Assembly: GCF_047276495.1 (NCBI RefSeq)
Contig: NZ_CP178543.1
Span: 6,820,001-6,884,000 of the forward strand
Source: Capilliphycus salinus
GTDB taxonomy: Bacteria; Cyanobacteriota; Cyanobacteriia; Cyanobacteriales; Microcoleaceae
DNA: 64,000 nt
Reading direction: 5' to 3'
In this document: piece after piece, positions 53,063 through 62,208 of the stretch
How positions within the stretch are numbered: position 1 is the stretch's first letter
Layout of the letters: each line of letters begins with the position of its first letter
Translations under genes and position numbers: made by a program
Notes under the pieces: model-generated
Seen by the model: only the letters and a program-made list of their open reading frames with translations
What the model was told of the DNA's origin: nothing
Database searches by the model: none

Positions 53063-55318
53063 GTGAAATTCCTCGTGTTTCGTCGTTCGGAACCATCAAA
53101 CCCTAAACCTCCCCAACAACCCGGATCGGGTTTAGGAACCTTTGGTGGTGTTTACACGCCCTCGATTTTAACAATCTTGGGGGTGATCATGTATCTGAGG
53201 TTTGGCTGGGTGGTCGGACAAGTCGGCTTGGGCGGCACTTTGTTGATCGTTACCCTCTCAACCTCCATTACCTTTTTAACCTCCCTCTCCATTTGTGCGA
53301 TCGCCACAGATCGTGTGGTTCGCACCGGAGGCGCCTATTACATGATTAGTCGCTCCTTGGGGATAGAATCGGGGGGTGCGGTTGGCATTCCGCTTTACTT
53401 TGCTCAAGCCATCTCAGTGGCATTGTACACGATCGGTTTTGCAGAAAGTCTTCAGATTACATTTCCGCAGCTAGATGTCCGGGTTGTGGCGTTAATTACC
53501 ACAATTCTAGTCACCATTGTCGCGATCAAATCGGCAGAACTCGCCATCAAAGCCCAGTATTTTATTATGGCAGCGATCGCGCTATCTTTAGTCTGTTTCG
53601 TGATCGGATCGATATTACTCCCGGAACCCTTAGCAGTGTCAGACATCGACCTAGAAATCGCCCGCAGCACCGTTAAAGTCGGATTTTGGCAAGTCTTTGC
53701 GGTGTTCTTTCCGGCTGTTACCGGAATTATGGCCGGGGTGAATATGTCGGGAGATCTGCGAGATCCGATCAAATCCATCCCCGTTGGGACTTTAGCGGCG
53801 GTGATCACGGGTTACATCATTTATATGGTGATTCCGATCTTTTTGTGGAAAGGCGCCCAAACCGAAGCGTTACTCGCCGATCGCTTAATTATGCAGCGGA
53901 TTGCCATCTGGGGTCCATCGATTTTACTCGGTGTTTGGGGAGCAACATTATCGAGCGCTTTGGGGAGTATTTTAGGGGCGCCGCGGGTGTTGCAAGCTTT
54001 AGCGCGAGATGGGATTTTACCCCCTTGGATGCGCTTTCTCGGCACCGGAAACGGAGAACAAGATGAACCCCGCATCGCAACGGTGGTGACTTTATTATTT
54101 GTTTTGATCGCCGTCGGGGTGGGAGATTTGAACTTGATTGCTCCGGTTCTCAGTATGTTCTTTCTCACCACCTATTTGGTTTTAAATTTAGCCGCCGGAT
54201 TGGAAAGTTTCCTGAGAAGTCCTTCGTTTCGTCCGTCGTTCAAGGTTCACTGGCTGTTTTCCCTGTTGGGTGTCGTTGGCTGTTTAGGCGTGATGTTTTT
54301 AATTGATGCTGTCGCCACAGTCATGGCTGCGATTATTGTCTTCGGGATTTATATTTGGTTGGAACGCCGAGAACTCGAAGCCGCTTGGGGAGATGTTCGC
54401 CAGGGAATTTGGATGGCGTTGGTGAGAATGGGAATTCTGCAACTGAGTTATACTCCCGATACCAAGAATTGGCGCCCCCACATTTTAACGTTCTCCGGCG
54501 CTCCCACGAAACGTTGGCATTTGGTGGAACTGGCTTCTACTTTTACTCACAATCGCAGTTTATTTACCCTCTGTACCGTTTTACCGAGCGGTTCTCGCGA
54601 TCCCGTTCAATGTAGTGAAATGGAGGCCACTCTGCGCGAATATTTAGACCGTCGGGGGATTCAGGGGTTGGTGCGGGTGATTACGGCGCCCGATCCGTTT
54701 GTTGGCGCTCAACAGTTGGTGGATACTTACGGCATTGGGCCGTTGGTTCCGAATACGGTTTTGTTGGGAGATAGTCAATCTTCTCAGCGTCGGGATTCTT
54801 ATTGTCAGATGATCGCCGAACTCAATAAGCGAGAGCGGAGTGTGATTATTTACCGTTCTAATCAGTCTGGGTTTGAACGTCGCAAACAAATTGATGTTTG
54901 GTGGGGGGGGTTGAATGCTAATGGCGGCTTGATGTTAATTTTGGCCTATTTGTTACGAACCAGTATTGATTGGCGGGGTGCGGAGATTTATTTAAAGTTA
55001 GTGGTTCCTGATGAAACGGCGGCTCAAGCGGCTCGTTTGAATTTGGCAGAACTTGTTGAACAGTTACGCATTGGAGCGACTCCCAATGTGATTGTTTCTG
55101 AGGGAAAACCTTTCCCTGAAATTTTGCATGATTCTTCGGCAAATGCGGATTTGGTTTTCTTGGGTATGGCTCAACCTTCTCCCGAGTTGAATTATCCTGA
55201 ATATTACGAAGGTTTGCAACGCATGGCTGAGGGTTTACCCCCGACTATTTTTGTTTTGGCCGCTCCCAATTTTGCCTTTGCTGAAATTTTACAAGAAACA
55301 ACTCCCGCCAAATCATAA
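53063..55318 (+). CDS. SLC12-like cation-chloride or amino-acid transporter
   Basis: A 751-residue APC-superfamily transporter. About 12 TM helices lie in the first 420 residues, starting GTFGGVYTPSILTILGVIMYLRFGWVVGQVGLGGTLLIV, the signature of cation-chloride cotransporters (SLC12/KCC-NKCC). The C-terminal 330 residues are cytosolic and contain SLC12-like regulatory segments (RSVIIYRSNQSGFERRKQIDVWWGGLNANGGLMLILAYLL). The start codon is GTG, with no clear ribosome binding site. Probably moves K+/Na+ with Cl- across the membrane. Direction is unknown. Monocistronic. Confidence 0.87.
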   Translation: MKFLVFRRSEPSNPKPPQQPGSGLGTFGGVYTPSILTILGVIMYLRFGWVVGQVGLGGTLLIVTLSTSITFLTSLSICAIATDRVVRTGGAYYMISRSLGIESGGAVGIPLYFAQAISVALYTIGFAESLQITFPQLDVRVVALITTILVTIVAIKSAELAIKAQYFIMAAIALSLVCFVIGSILLPEPLAVSDIDLEIARSTVKVGFWQVFAVFFPAVTGIMAGVNMSGDLRDPIKSIPVGTLAAVITGYIIYMVIPIFLWKGAQTEALLADRLIMQRIAIWGPSILLGVWGATLSSALGSILGAPRVLQALARDGILPPWMRFLGTGNGEQDEPRIATVVTLLFVLIAVGVGDLNLIAPVLSMFFLTTYLVLNLAAGLESFLRSPSFRPSFKVHWLFSLLGVVGCLGVMFLIDAVATVMAAIIVFGIYIWLERRELEAAWGDVRQGIWMALVRMGILQLSYTPDTKNWRPHILTFSGAPTKRWHLVELASTFTHNRSLFTLCTVLPSGSRDPVQCSEMEATLREYLDRRGIQGLVRVITAPDPFVGAQQLVDTYGIGPLVPNTVLLGDSQSSQRRDSYCQMIAELNKRERSVIIYRSNQSGFERRKQIDVWWGGLNANGGLMLILAYLLRTSIDWRGAEIYLKLVVPDETAAQAARLNLAELVEQLRIGATPNVIVSEGKPFPEILHDSSANADLVFLGMAQPSPELNYPEYYEGLQRMAEGLPPTIFVLAAPNFAFAEILQETTPAKS

Positions 55319-55463
55319 ATGATCTGATTGCCGGATAAATTGAGGCTGTTTCTATTGAGAATCCGACGGTTGAGAGCCGAGATTTACTCTCAAGTTTCGT
55401 CGGATTTTATCTGAGATGAAATACTTCAATTACAGTCAATTTGACTTTTTAGAAACTCCCGGG

Positions 55464-55655
55464 TTAGATGAGTTTGAGTAAACCCATCTGTAGCCGATCT
55501 CGCAATTTCTGGATTTTATGATTTTCTTCATGGCTAATTGAAGGCTGCATTCGACTTAAGTTATGCAGTAATTTTTGATCGCTACGAGTTAGCCGCCCTG
55601 TGGCGATAATGCGATCGATTACTTTTCCAATTGTCGGAGGGTTTAAAGGAGACAT
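55464..55655 (-). CDS. Small cyanobacterial protein, unknown
   Basis: 63 residues, MSPLNPPTIGKVIDRIIATGRLTRSDQKLLHNLSRMQPSISHEENHKIQKLRDRLQMGLLKLI. The helical, basic character (IGKVIDRIIATGRLTRSDQ) resembles small proteins repeatedly found in filamentous cyanobacteria. Start at 55655 chosen over the longer frame to 55718 because the conserved-looking part begins there. Might bind nucleic acid, but this is not shown. Confidence 0.55.
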   Translation of the reverse strand: MSPLNPPTIGKVIDRIIATGRLTRSDQKLLHNLSRMQPSISHEENHKIQKLRDRLQMGLLKLI

Positions 55656-55719
55656 AGCTTGAGAATTCCTACTCAATTTCTGTGAATTAAGCTTGGTTTC
55701 TGTAGGGAGGCACAACAAA

Positions 55720-56324
55720 ATTTAAAATCTTTTCGTTCCGCACATTCTGTCACCCTGTCAATCCCTGCCTTTTTGATAGCTTAGAGTTTTAAATTTAGTT
55801 CTGCCTTCTACTGAGCTTACTTTTTAGGTTAAGTCAATCTAAAGTCTTCTGTCAGTAAGGATTAAGTGATTAATATCACAACTGTCTAGAGAGAAAAGTA
55901 AGCAAAAAGTGAGTAAAAAGTTATAGATTTGTTAGCATTTTGACAAAAAAACGACCCCGGATTAATCCCCGACAAAATCAATAGGTAATTATCCCCAATA
56001 TTTAACTCAAATTATTCTTGATTTAAACTCGGTTGATTTTGAAAATTTATTTTTTCATCTCATCTCCGACTAATCAATCATCCTACTGTAAGGGCGGGTT
56101 TATTCCGGATTTTGATGACCACTCCCAGATTGAATTAAACCCGTCGCGATCGCACGCATTAATTAACCGCATATCATATCACTCCGTTTAATCAAGGTAA
56201 AATTCAAATATCTTTCACTGAAAAAGCCGGAGATGCAGCGATTAAACTACAACTCCGTTTGAGGATTTAAAACTTTTCAGCAACTTAAAAAAATGCTTCA
56301 AAATTTAATTCAAATCCGCTTATT
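55720..56324. other. Intergenic region with one dispersed element
   Basis: About 600 bp with AT-rich sequence and no gene. One inverted-end repeat (56092-56143) begins GGGCGGGTTTATTCC and ends AACCCGTCG, with an inverted copy of the GGAGTAGTC-type core (TTTTGATGACCACTCCCAGATTGAATTAA). Confidence 0.55.
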
Positions 56325-56690
56325 TTACTTATTTTGTACCGCGTCGTCTTCAAACGTACTATCAGCAACATCGGGATACAACGAACCCCAATCTTTTAAG
56401 GCTTCTGCTGATTCTCCGGCGATTCTTTGAATCCGTTGACCGGGAGCGCCTTCAGTTTCAACTGCTTCGGCTTGCCATTCTCCGGTTGTTTTCGGGCGAT
56501 CAGAATTGCCTTGATGGATAGCGCGATCAACTTGGTTGGTCAGATTAGTGTTATTATTATTTTCGGCTTGAGAAAGACCTGTTGTCAACAGTAAAGAACC
56601 GACGAGGACAACGGTTAAAAAACGTTTAACTTGAAATTGATCAAGCCACGCACTCAGACGAGTGTAGAGTCCAGAAATGAAATTGATCAT
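56325..56690 (-). CDS. Small membrane-anchored or exported protein, unknown
   Basis: 121 residues. An N-terminal amphipathic stretch (MINFISGLYTRLSAWLDQFQVK) is followed by a hydrophobic segment (FLTVVLVGSLLLTTGLSQA) that could be a signal peptide with cleavage after SQA. The mature part is Asn-rich then acidic (ENNNNTNLTNQVDRAIHQGNSDRPKTTGEWQAEAVETEGAPGQRIQRIAGESAEALKDW). AGGAG 8 nt upstream fixes the start. It resembles low-temperature-induced-like small proteins of cyanobacteria, but I cannot be sure. Confidence 0.65.
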   Translation of the reverse strand: MINFISGLYTRLSAWLDQFQVKRFLTVVLVGSLLLTTGLSQAENNNNTNLTNQVDRAIHQGNSDRPKTTGEWQAEAVETEGAPGQRIQRIAGESAEALKDWGSLYPDVADSTFEDDAVQNK

Positions 56691-56957
56691 GAGAAAACTC
56701 CTGTAGTTTTTTCCATACTTGATGTTTTGGTTTCGCGATCGCATTGATAGACTGACCGAATAAACGGTTCCTATAATAGTCATTCAATTACTCTATGCAA
56801 AACCTAACTTTATGTTACTGATGGACTCCCAAACAGGCCTCTAACAAAAGTGAGAGATTTTTAATTTTTTCAACAAGAGGCTAGTATATGGTAATATATT
56901 CTCGCTTTCTGTCGAGTGTATTTCCTTATTCCTATTTTGGTGTGACAACACCAGTCT

Positions 56958-58103
56958 ATGATTCACCGCAAACGCCGTACTTCTCCGTCTCGAATTCACT
57001 ATCCTCGGATTTTCTTACTGACGATGGCGATCGCATTTATCGGTACAACGACGATTATGCTTGCTAGAATGGTTCTGTCATCGTCGCCGAAACCAACTCC
57101 TGCGACTCCCAAAGTTGTATCCAATGTTAATGGCAGTTTAGTTTACAATATTCAGAAACCTCCGAAACTGGTTTACAGCGAAGACCTTCAGAAGATTGTC
57201 GATGAAACGCTTAAACTCGCCGCAGACAAACAATTTCCCACCGATGATTCTATCTCGATTACTTTAATCGATGTCAGCGATCCCAAAACCCATACCTATG
57301 CCGGTTACAATAATACAATGCTGAGATTTCCCGCCAGCGTTTCTAAGTTATTCTGGTTGGTGGCTTTTTTGGGTTATTCGGAAGCGGGTTTGATTAAAGA
57401 CGAATCTGCTTATTATGTGGATTTATCGAATATGATGCGAATTTCAGATAATGATTCAGCCAGTCGCATTGTAGATAGTATTAGCGGGACAAAATCGGGA
57501 AAAGAGTTAGAAGGAAAAGCCTTAGAAACTTGGATTAATAAACGCCATCAAGTGAATATTTTTTTCCGAGAAGCGGGTTACACCGGAATCAAACTATCGG
57601 TTAAAAATTATCCCCTCTCTGACGGTTCACAACAGCCCACCGGACGGGATTTTCAACTCTGGAAAGATTCATCTTTGGCGGGTGGAAATCGCATCAGCAC
57701 CGATCAGGCAGCCCGTCTCATGTATGAAATATACACCAAACGAGCCATCTCGGAAACCGCCTCAACAAAAATCGCCTATCTCCTCACCCGAGACTTAAAC
57801 CCCGAAGCTTGGAAAGATGAACAACCCAACTCAATTGAAGGGTTTTTAGGGGAATCTTTACCGACCGATATTTATTTTGGTTCAAAAGTTGGTTACACCA
57901 GCCATTCCCGCCAAGAAGTCGCTTTTGTCAGAACAATGGATGACAAAGCTATTTACATTCTAGCTATTTTTGCCAATCATTCTGCATACGCCGAAGATGA
58001 AGATATTTTCCCCGAAATGTCCCGTTATATTTTTGATCGCCTCAACGGTTCACCTCCGCCCTCAACTTCCAATAAAAAACATAGCGCTACCCGCAAGCAA
58101 TAA
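56958..58103 (+). CDS. Class A beta-lactamase-fold serine hydrolase
   Basis: A 381-residue serine hydrolase with an N-terminal membrane anchor or signal (IFLLTMAIAFIGTTTIMLARMVL). The active-site SxxK is in FPASVSKLFW near residue 128, SDN in MRISDNDSASR near 163, and KTG-like SKVGYTS near 311. It is related to class A beta-lactamases and D,D-peptidases; the Glu166 loop was not located with certainty. It could be a cell-wall hydrolase or beta-lactamase; substrate is not known. Periplasmic. Monocistronic. Confidence 0.85.
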   Translation: MIHRKRRTSPSRIHYPRIFLLTMAIAFIGTTTIMLARMVLSSSPKPTPATPKVVSNVNGSLVYNIQKPPKLVYSEDLQKIVDETLKLAADKQFPTDDSISITLIDVSDPKTHTYAGYNNTMLRFPASVSKLFWLVAFLGYSEAGLIKDESAYYVDLSNMMRISDNDSASRIVDSISGTKSGKELEGKALETWINKRHQVNIFFREAGYTGIKLSVKNYPLSDGSQQPTGRDFQLWKDSSLAGGNRISTDQAARLMYEIYTKRAISETASTKIAYLLTRDLNPEAWKDEQPNSIEGFLGESLPTDIYFGSKVGYTSHSRQEVAFVRTMDDKAIYILAIFANHSAYAEDEDIFPEMSRYIFDRLNGSPPPSTSNKKHSATRKQ

Positions 58104-58146
58104 AGACTTTAAAAACCCTTTCATATCAAGTCCGGTTGAATACCGA

Positions 58147-58599
58147 TTATAAAAGTGTGGGGAGATCAAGAGATTTTGACTGACCGATGACATTAACATC
58201 ATAAAAGGTTTCAATCCAAACCCTCGCACCACAAGAGATGGGATCATCGGGACGATAGACAACACGACATCCTCCGGGTATTTCGACAATATGCCCATAA
58301 GTATTGGTGTTGCGCGTTTTGACGGTAATCACCGGAAGTTGTTGCTGTTGTTTTTGATTTTGCCGAATTCTGTGAGAATTAACGTGAATAATCGTTGTTG
58401 CAGGCGTTCTTGGATTGCGCCAACGGGGAGCCGGACCTCTTGTCCCTCGCTCAATTATGGGTTTGCCCTTAAACAGGGGAATGAGCCACATTTTCCCGGT
58501 CTTATAGGCACCTTCGACTCGGCCAGCGCTTAGGAGAACTCGCAGTCGAGCGGTAGAGATTTTTAAAATATGGGCTGCTTCTGTAGTACCGACGATCAT
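58147..58599 (-). CDS. HTH (excisionase/MerR-like) DNA-binding protein
   Basis: A 150-residue protein whose first 55 residues form a MerR/excisionase-type HTH (VGTTEAAHILKISTARLRVLLSAGRVEGAYKTGKMWLIPLFKGKPII). The rest is a basic linker and a small beta domain with two Cys (GGCRVVYRPDDPISCGARVWIETFYDV). ATG at 58599 is chosen over a TTG at 58620. Target genes are unknown; no prophage genes are nearby, so a stand-alone regulator seems likelier than an excisionase. Confidence 0.7.
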   Translation of the reverse strand: MIVGTTEAAHILKISTARLRVLLSAGRVEGAYKTGKMWLIPLFKGKPIIERGTRGPAPRWRNPRTPATTIIHVNSHRIRQNQKQQQQLPVITVKTRNTNTYGHIVEIPGGCRVVYRPDDPISCGARVWIETFYDVNVIGQSKSLDLPTLL

Positions 58600-58873
58600 T
58601 GAACTATAAGGGGAACGCAATAGTTTTCAAAGCTCTATAACTCAATTATAAATGATCTGCGGATCAATAATCAATGATCTGGCTATTCGGTGTTGGGAGT
58701 AGCGCGGTTGAACCGAAGCCTGTTCACTGTCGGTGGTACGGGTCAGGTATCTGTTATTCGTTGATTATACAACCGGATTTGATATCAATTGTTGATTGGA
58801 GAGTGTCTAAAAACTTAGGGTAGGCATTGCCTACCCCAAAGTGATTTCAGCATCAAAACCAAGTCTTGATGTC

Positions 58874-59281
58874 CTACTTAACGGTTACTTTAGCGCCCGC
58901 TTCTTCAAGCTGCTTCTTGACGCTTTCTGCATCTTCTTTGCTGGTTGCTTCTTTGAGCGGTTTGGGTACGCTTTCAACCAAGTCTTTTGCTTCTTTCAAG
59001 CCTAAGCCGGTAATGGTACGAACCACTTTAAGAATTGCAATTTTCTTATCGGCGGGGAATTCTTCGAGGATAACGTCGAATTCGGTTTTTTCCTCGACTT
59101 CTTCTGCGGCAGCACCACCACCCCCAGCAGCGACGCCGGGAGCCATCATCATCATTCCGCCGCCACCGACAGCAGAAGCATCAACGCCGAAAGCTTCTTC
59201 AATTTGTTTAACTAACTCAGAAGCTTCAAGCAGAGACAGGGATTTTAACTGTTCTAAAATTTGATCGGTTTTTTCAGACAT
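58874..59281 (-). CDS. rplL: 50S ribosomal protein L7/L12 (bL12)
   Basis: A 135-residue bL12. The N-terminal dimerisation domain (ILEQLKSLSLLEASELVKQIEEAFGV) is followed by an Ala/Gly-rich hinge (GGGGMMMMAPGVAAGGGGAAAEEVEEKTEF) and the C-terminal factor-binding domain (VILEEFPADKKIAILKVVRTITGLGLKEAKDLVES). It forms the flexible stalk with L10. Final gene of the rplK-A-J-L cluster. Confidence 0.97.
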   Translation of the reverse strand: MSEKTDQILEQLKSLSLLEASELVKQIEEAFGVDASAVGGGGMMMMAPGVAAGGGGAAAEEVEEKTEFDVILEEFPADKKIAILKVVRTITGLGLKEAKDLVESVPKPLKEATSKEDAESVKKQLEEAGAKVTVK

Positions 59282-59344
59282 GGATTAACTCCTGAGAAAT
59301 AATTGACAAACAATAAACGATCGACAACTAAACCGCTAAAAGCG

Positions 59345-59917
59345 TTAAGCGGCATCGGCAGAATCTTCTTTCTCGGAAACGGCTTTGATCGCCCGGACCA
59401 AAGAAGCGGGTACTTCTTTGATGCCAACCGCCAGTTGGGTGGGTACGGCTTTGACTCCCACAGCCACTCGGGTCGGGATGGCATTGATGACCCCGGCAAT
59501 TTTGGCCATCAGTTCTTCCCTCGTCGGAAGTTCGGTGATCGCCTTGACTTCATCGATACTTAAAGCCCGACCTTCCATGACTCCACCGCGAAGTTCGGTT
59601 TTTTTGGAGTCTTTTTGGAACGCTTGATAGGCTTTAATGGCGGCGCCGAGATCGTCTTGAGCAAAGATAAATGCAGAGCTTCCGCTCAAAAACTCCTGCA
59701 TTGCTTCCCAATTTTCATCCCCTTCGATCGCTTTACGCATGAAGGTGTTTTTGGTAACTTTGCAGGTACTTCCGCTTTCCCGCAGACGATTTCGTAAGTC
59801 GGTAATTTGAGCAACAGACAGACCTTTATAGTCAATGATTAAGGCCAGTTGAGCCTCGCTCAATATCTGTTTGAGATCGGCTACAATCTCTTGTTTTTCA
59901 GTTACGGTTCTCCCCAT
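59345..59917 (-). CDS. rplJ: 50S ribosomal protein L10 (uL10)
   Basis: A 190-residue uL10 that carries the L12 dimers on the ribosome stalk. MGRTVTEKQEIVADLKQILSEAQLALIIDYKGLSVAQITDLRNRLRESG is the RNA-binding part; the C-terminal helix that recruits L12 is Ala/Val-rich. The frame extends 12 codons further, but the start at 59917 has GGAG upstream and matches the family. A 375-bp leader before it carries an L10 autoregulatory element. Confidence 0.96.
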   Translation of the reverse strand: MGRTVTEKQEIVADLKQILSEAQLALIIDYKGLSVAQITDLRNRLRESGSTCKVTKNTFMRKAIEGDENWEAMQEFLSGSSAFIFAQDDLGAAIKAYQAFQKDSKKTELRGGVMEGRALSIDEVKAITELPTREELMAKIAGVINAIPTRVAVGVKAVPTQLAVGIKEVPASLVRAIKAVSEKEDSADAA

Positions 59918-60018
59918 TGGTCTTTCATCTCCATTTGTGGATAACAAATCCACTCACATCGGGTAGAATCAATTGACAGCTTTTAATATCAATCTCGAAT
60001 CGGAGTTTTAATTCGCCA

Positions 60019-60172
60019 TAAAAAATCCCCGGCTCGATCTGCCGAGGCTGAAGACTAAAAATCTAATCAATAAAAATACAAGCAGTATTCTGCCTTATTT
60101 TTTATCCTAAATTTTAGACCTTCTAACCTCGGCAGGATATTAAGCAATTTCTGCACCTGCTGTCTTCGGTTA
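60019..60172 (-). promoter_or_regulatory. L10 leader with attenuator upstream of rplJ
   Basis: On the minus strand, CCGAAGACAGCAGGTGC...TAATATCCTGCCGAGGT (60125-60172) matches the L10 leader type bound by L10(L12)4. Downstream, CCTCGGC pairs with GCCGGGG before ATTTTTTAT (60047-60019), a terminator. CTGCCGAGG (60135-60127) is perfectly complementary to CCTCGGCAG (60047-60039), offering an antiterminator. L10 binding should favour termination and thus repress rplJL. Confidence 0.8.
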
Positions 60173-60292
60173 ATCTGCGATTTTGAGTTTGTGGATCTCG
60201 ATTAAACTTTTGACAGTAGACTATTATCCGATAATAATCTACTTTTGTCAACCCCAACGGGTGTTTTGCTGTCGGAGTTGACAGGCCTAAGA

Positions 60293-61009
60293 TTAAGCCG
60301 CTTCGGTGATTTTAGTTTCCCGCAGGGTATAAATATCGACCGGAATAGCCGGTCCCATTGTGGCTGAAATGTAGACGCTCCGCCAGTAACGGCCTTTCGC
60401 TCCCGAAGGACGGTTGCGATCGATACACTCTTGCAGCGCACACAAATTGACCAGCAAATCTTCGGCGGGGAAGGCCGCTTTGCCAAACATCACGTGAACA
60501 ATTCCCGTGCGATCGGCGCGAAATTCGAGTTTCCCGGCTTTAAATTCTTGGATAGCTTGGGCAACATCCGTCGTCACCGTACCCCCTTTGGGAGAAGGCA
60601 TCAATCCCTTCGGACCCAACAAACGACCCAATTTGGCGACTTGGGGCATCATATCGGGGGTTGCAATTAAGCAATCAAAATCCAGCATCCCCTGCTGAAT
60701 ATCATTAATCAAATCTTCCGAACCGACAATATCGGCACCGGCGTTTTGGGCTTCATTGACCTGTTCACCCTTGGCTAACACGGCGACCCGAATCGTTTGA
60801 CCGGTTCCTTTGGGTAGGGTGACGGTGGTTCGCAGTTGTTGGTCGGTGTATTTGGGGTCAATTCCCAAACGAATATGAGCTTCTGCTGATTCGGGAAATT
60901 TTGCTGTCGCCGTTTCCTTGAGCAAGTTAATCGCTTCTAAGGGTTCATAAGCTCGGTCTTCAACCTTTTTCAGCAGTTCGTTTAATCGACGTGAGACTTT
61001 TTTGGCCAT
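60293..61009 (-). CDS. rplA: 50S ribosomal protein L1 (uL1)
   Basis: A 238-residue uL1 from the L1 stalk: MAKKVSRRLNELLKKVEDRAYEPLEAINLLKETATAKFPESAEAHIRLGIDPKYTDQQLRTTVTLPKGTG and the conserved MPQVAKLGRLLGPKGLMPSPKGGTVT. It binds 23S rRNA and helps release deacyl-tRNA. The terminal end is slightly extended (ATMGPAIPVDIYTLRETKITEAA). It follows rplK; the spacer is 97 bp. Confidence 0.96.
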   Translation of the reverse strand: MAKKVSRRLNELLKKVEDRAYEPLEAINLLKETATAKFPESAEAHIRLGIDPKYTDQQLRTTVTLPKGTGQTIRVAVLAKGEQVNEAQNAGADIVGSEDLINDIQQGMLDFDCLIATPDMMPQVAKLGRLLGPKGLMPSPKGGTVTTDVAQAIQEFKAGKLEFRADRTGIVHVMFGKAAFPAEDLLVNLCALQECIDRNRPSGAKGRYWRSVYISATMGPAIPVDIYTLRETKITEAA

Positions 61010-61106
61010 GATTTTCTCCTTGGGGTGACTAACGAATTCGGACTTCTCCCCCGATAATTTCTACCAATAACCAACTGTAGAATCTGCAAATAGCCGACTT
61101 CGGGCG

Positions 61107-61535
61107 TTATTCGGCGCTGACGTCCACGCCCATATTGCGGGCGGTGCCGGCGATAATTTTCATCGCGGCTTCGATATCGTTGGCGTTCAAGTCGGGCATT
61201 TTAGTTTCGGCAATTTCTCGCAGTTGGGCTTGAGAAAGTTTACCGACTTTGCGACTGTGGGGTTCGCCTGAACCTCTTTCAATGCCGAGCGCTTTTTTGA
61301 TCAAAACAGAAGCGGGTGGGGTTTTGAGAATAAAGGTGAAACTGCGGTCTTCATAAACCGAAATTTCTACCGGGATCACTAAACCCGCTTTATCTGCTGT
61401 TTTGGCGTTGTATTCTTTGCAAAACGCCATGATGTTTACCCCATGTTGACCCAGGGCCGGGCCTATCGGTGGGGCCGGGTTGGCTTTCCCCGCAGTGATT
61501 GCCAACTTAATGACTGCTACTACTTTTTTTGCCAT
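61107..61535 (-). CDS. rplK: 50S ribosomal protein L11 (uL11)
   Basis: A 142-residue uL11: MAKKVVAVIKLAITAGKANPAPPIGPALGQHGVNIMAFCKEYNAKT, the proline-rich N-domain, and KIIAGTARNMGVDVSAE at the C-terminus. It binds the GTPase-associated centre of 23S rRNA. Its start lies 3 bp after the nusG stop, so the genes are translationally close. Confidence 0.97.
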   Translation of the reverse strand: MAKKVVAVIKLAITAGKANPAPPIGPALGQHGVNIMAFCKEYNAKTADKAGLVIPVEISVYEDRSFTFILKTPPASVLIKKALGIERGSGEPHSRKVGKLSQAQLREIAETKMPDLNANDIEAAMKIIAGTARNMGVDVSAE

Positions 61536-61538
61536 TCC

Positions 61539-62171
61539 TTAGCCTTGTTTTTCAACCTGATTAAACTCAAGTTCGACCGGGGTATCCCGTCCGAAAATCG
61601 AGAGTAATGCTTTGAGTTTATTACGCTCTGGACTCACTTCTATCACATCTCCTTCAAAGTCTTTGAAAGGACCTGAAAGAACGACGATGTGATCTCCTGC
61701 TGTCATTGCCACTTGTACGACAGGTTCAGCTTGCTGGCTCTGTCTGAATATGCGTTCTACCTCCGCCGAACTGAGGGGCAAAGGTTTAACGTGGCCGCGT
61801 CCTCGGCTGCTGCTGCGCTTCTGTTCTGCTCCGACAAAGTTGATCACATGAGGGGTGTTTTTGACGACCTGCCAGGCTTCATCATCGATATCCCAGTGGC
61901 TAAAATCACCGTTCCACTTCAACTTCATTTGCACCAACACATAGCCCGGAAAGACTTTTTCCTCGCTCTGTTGGCGAGATCCATCTTTGCGGAGCTTAAT
62001 GGTTGGGGTATGGGGAATCTGAACTTTTAGAATGCGATCGCCAACATCCAACGTTTTGATTCGCTGTTCTAAGTTGACTTTAACTCGTTTTTCACAGCCA
62101 GACGCCACCTGAACAGCATACCAGCGCACTTCGCCTGCTGCATATTCTTGTGTGTCTTCTAGATCTGTCAT
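61539..62171 (-). CDS. nusG: Transcription termination/antitermination factor NusG
   Basis: A 210-residue NusG. The NGN domain is WYAVQVASGCEKRVKVNLEQRIKTLDVGDRILKVQIP and the KOW domain AGDHIVVLSGPFKDFEGDVIEVSPERNKLKALLSIFGRDTPVELEFNQVE. It couples RNA polymerase to ribosomes and Rho. The N-terminal 15 residues (MTDLEDTQEYAAGEV) are a short variable extension. Located between secE and rplK as is standard. Confidence 0.97.
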   Translation of the reverse strand: MTDLEDTQEYAAGEVRWYAVQVASGCEKRVKVNLEQRIKTLDVGDRILKVQIPHTPTIKLRKDGSRQQSEEKVFPGYVLVQMKLKWNGDFSHWDIDDEAWQVVKNTPHVINFVGAEQKRSSSRGRGHVKPLPLSSAEVERIFRQSQQAEPVVQVAMTAGDHIVVLSGPFKDFEGDVIEVSPERNKLKALLSIFGRDTPVELEFNQVEKQG

Positions 62172-62208
62172 GGGTCTCGACTACTTTGATTGGAAGAATT
62201 GCATTCGG

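Noticed and set aside
58147..58599. Prophage excisionase
   Set aside because: The HTH is of the right kind, but no integrase, att-like repeats or phage genes occur nearby.
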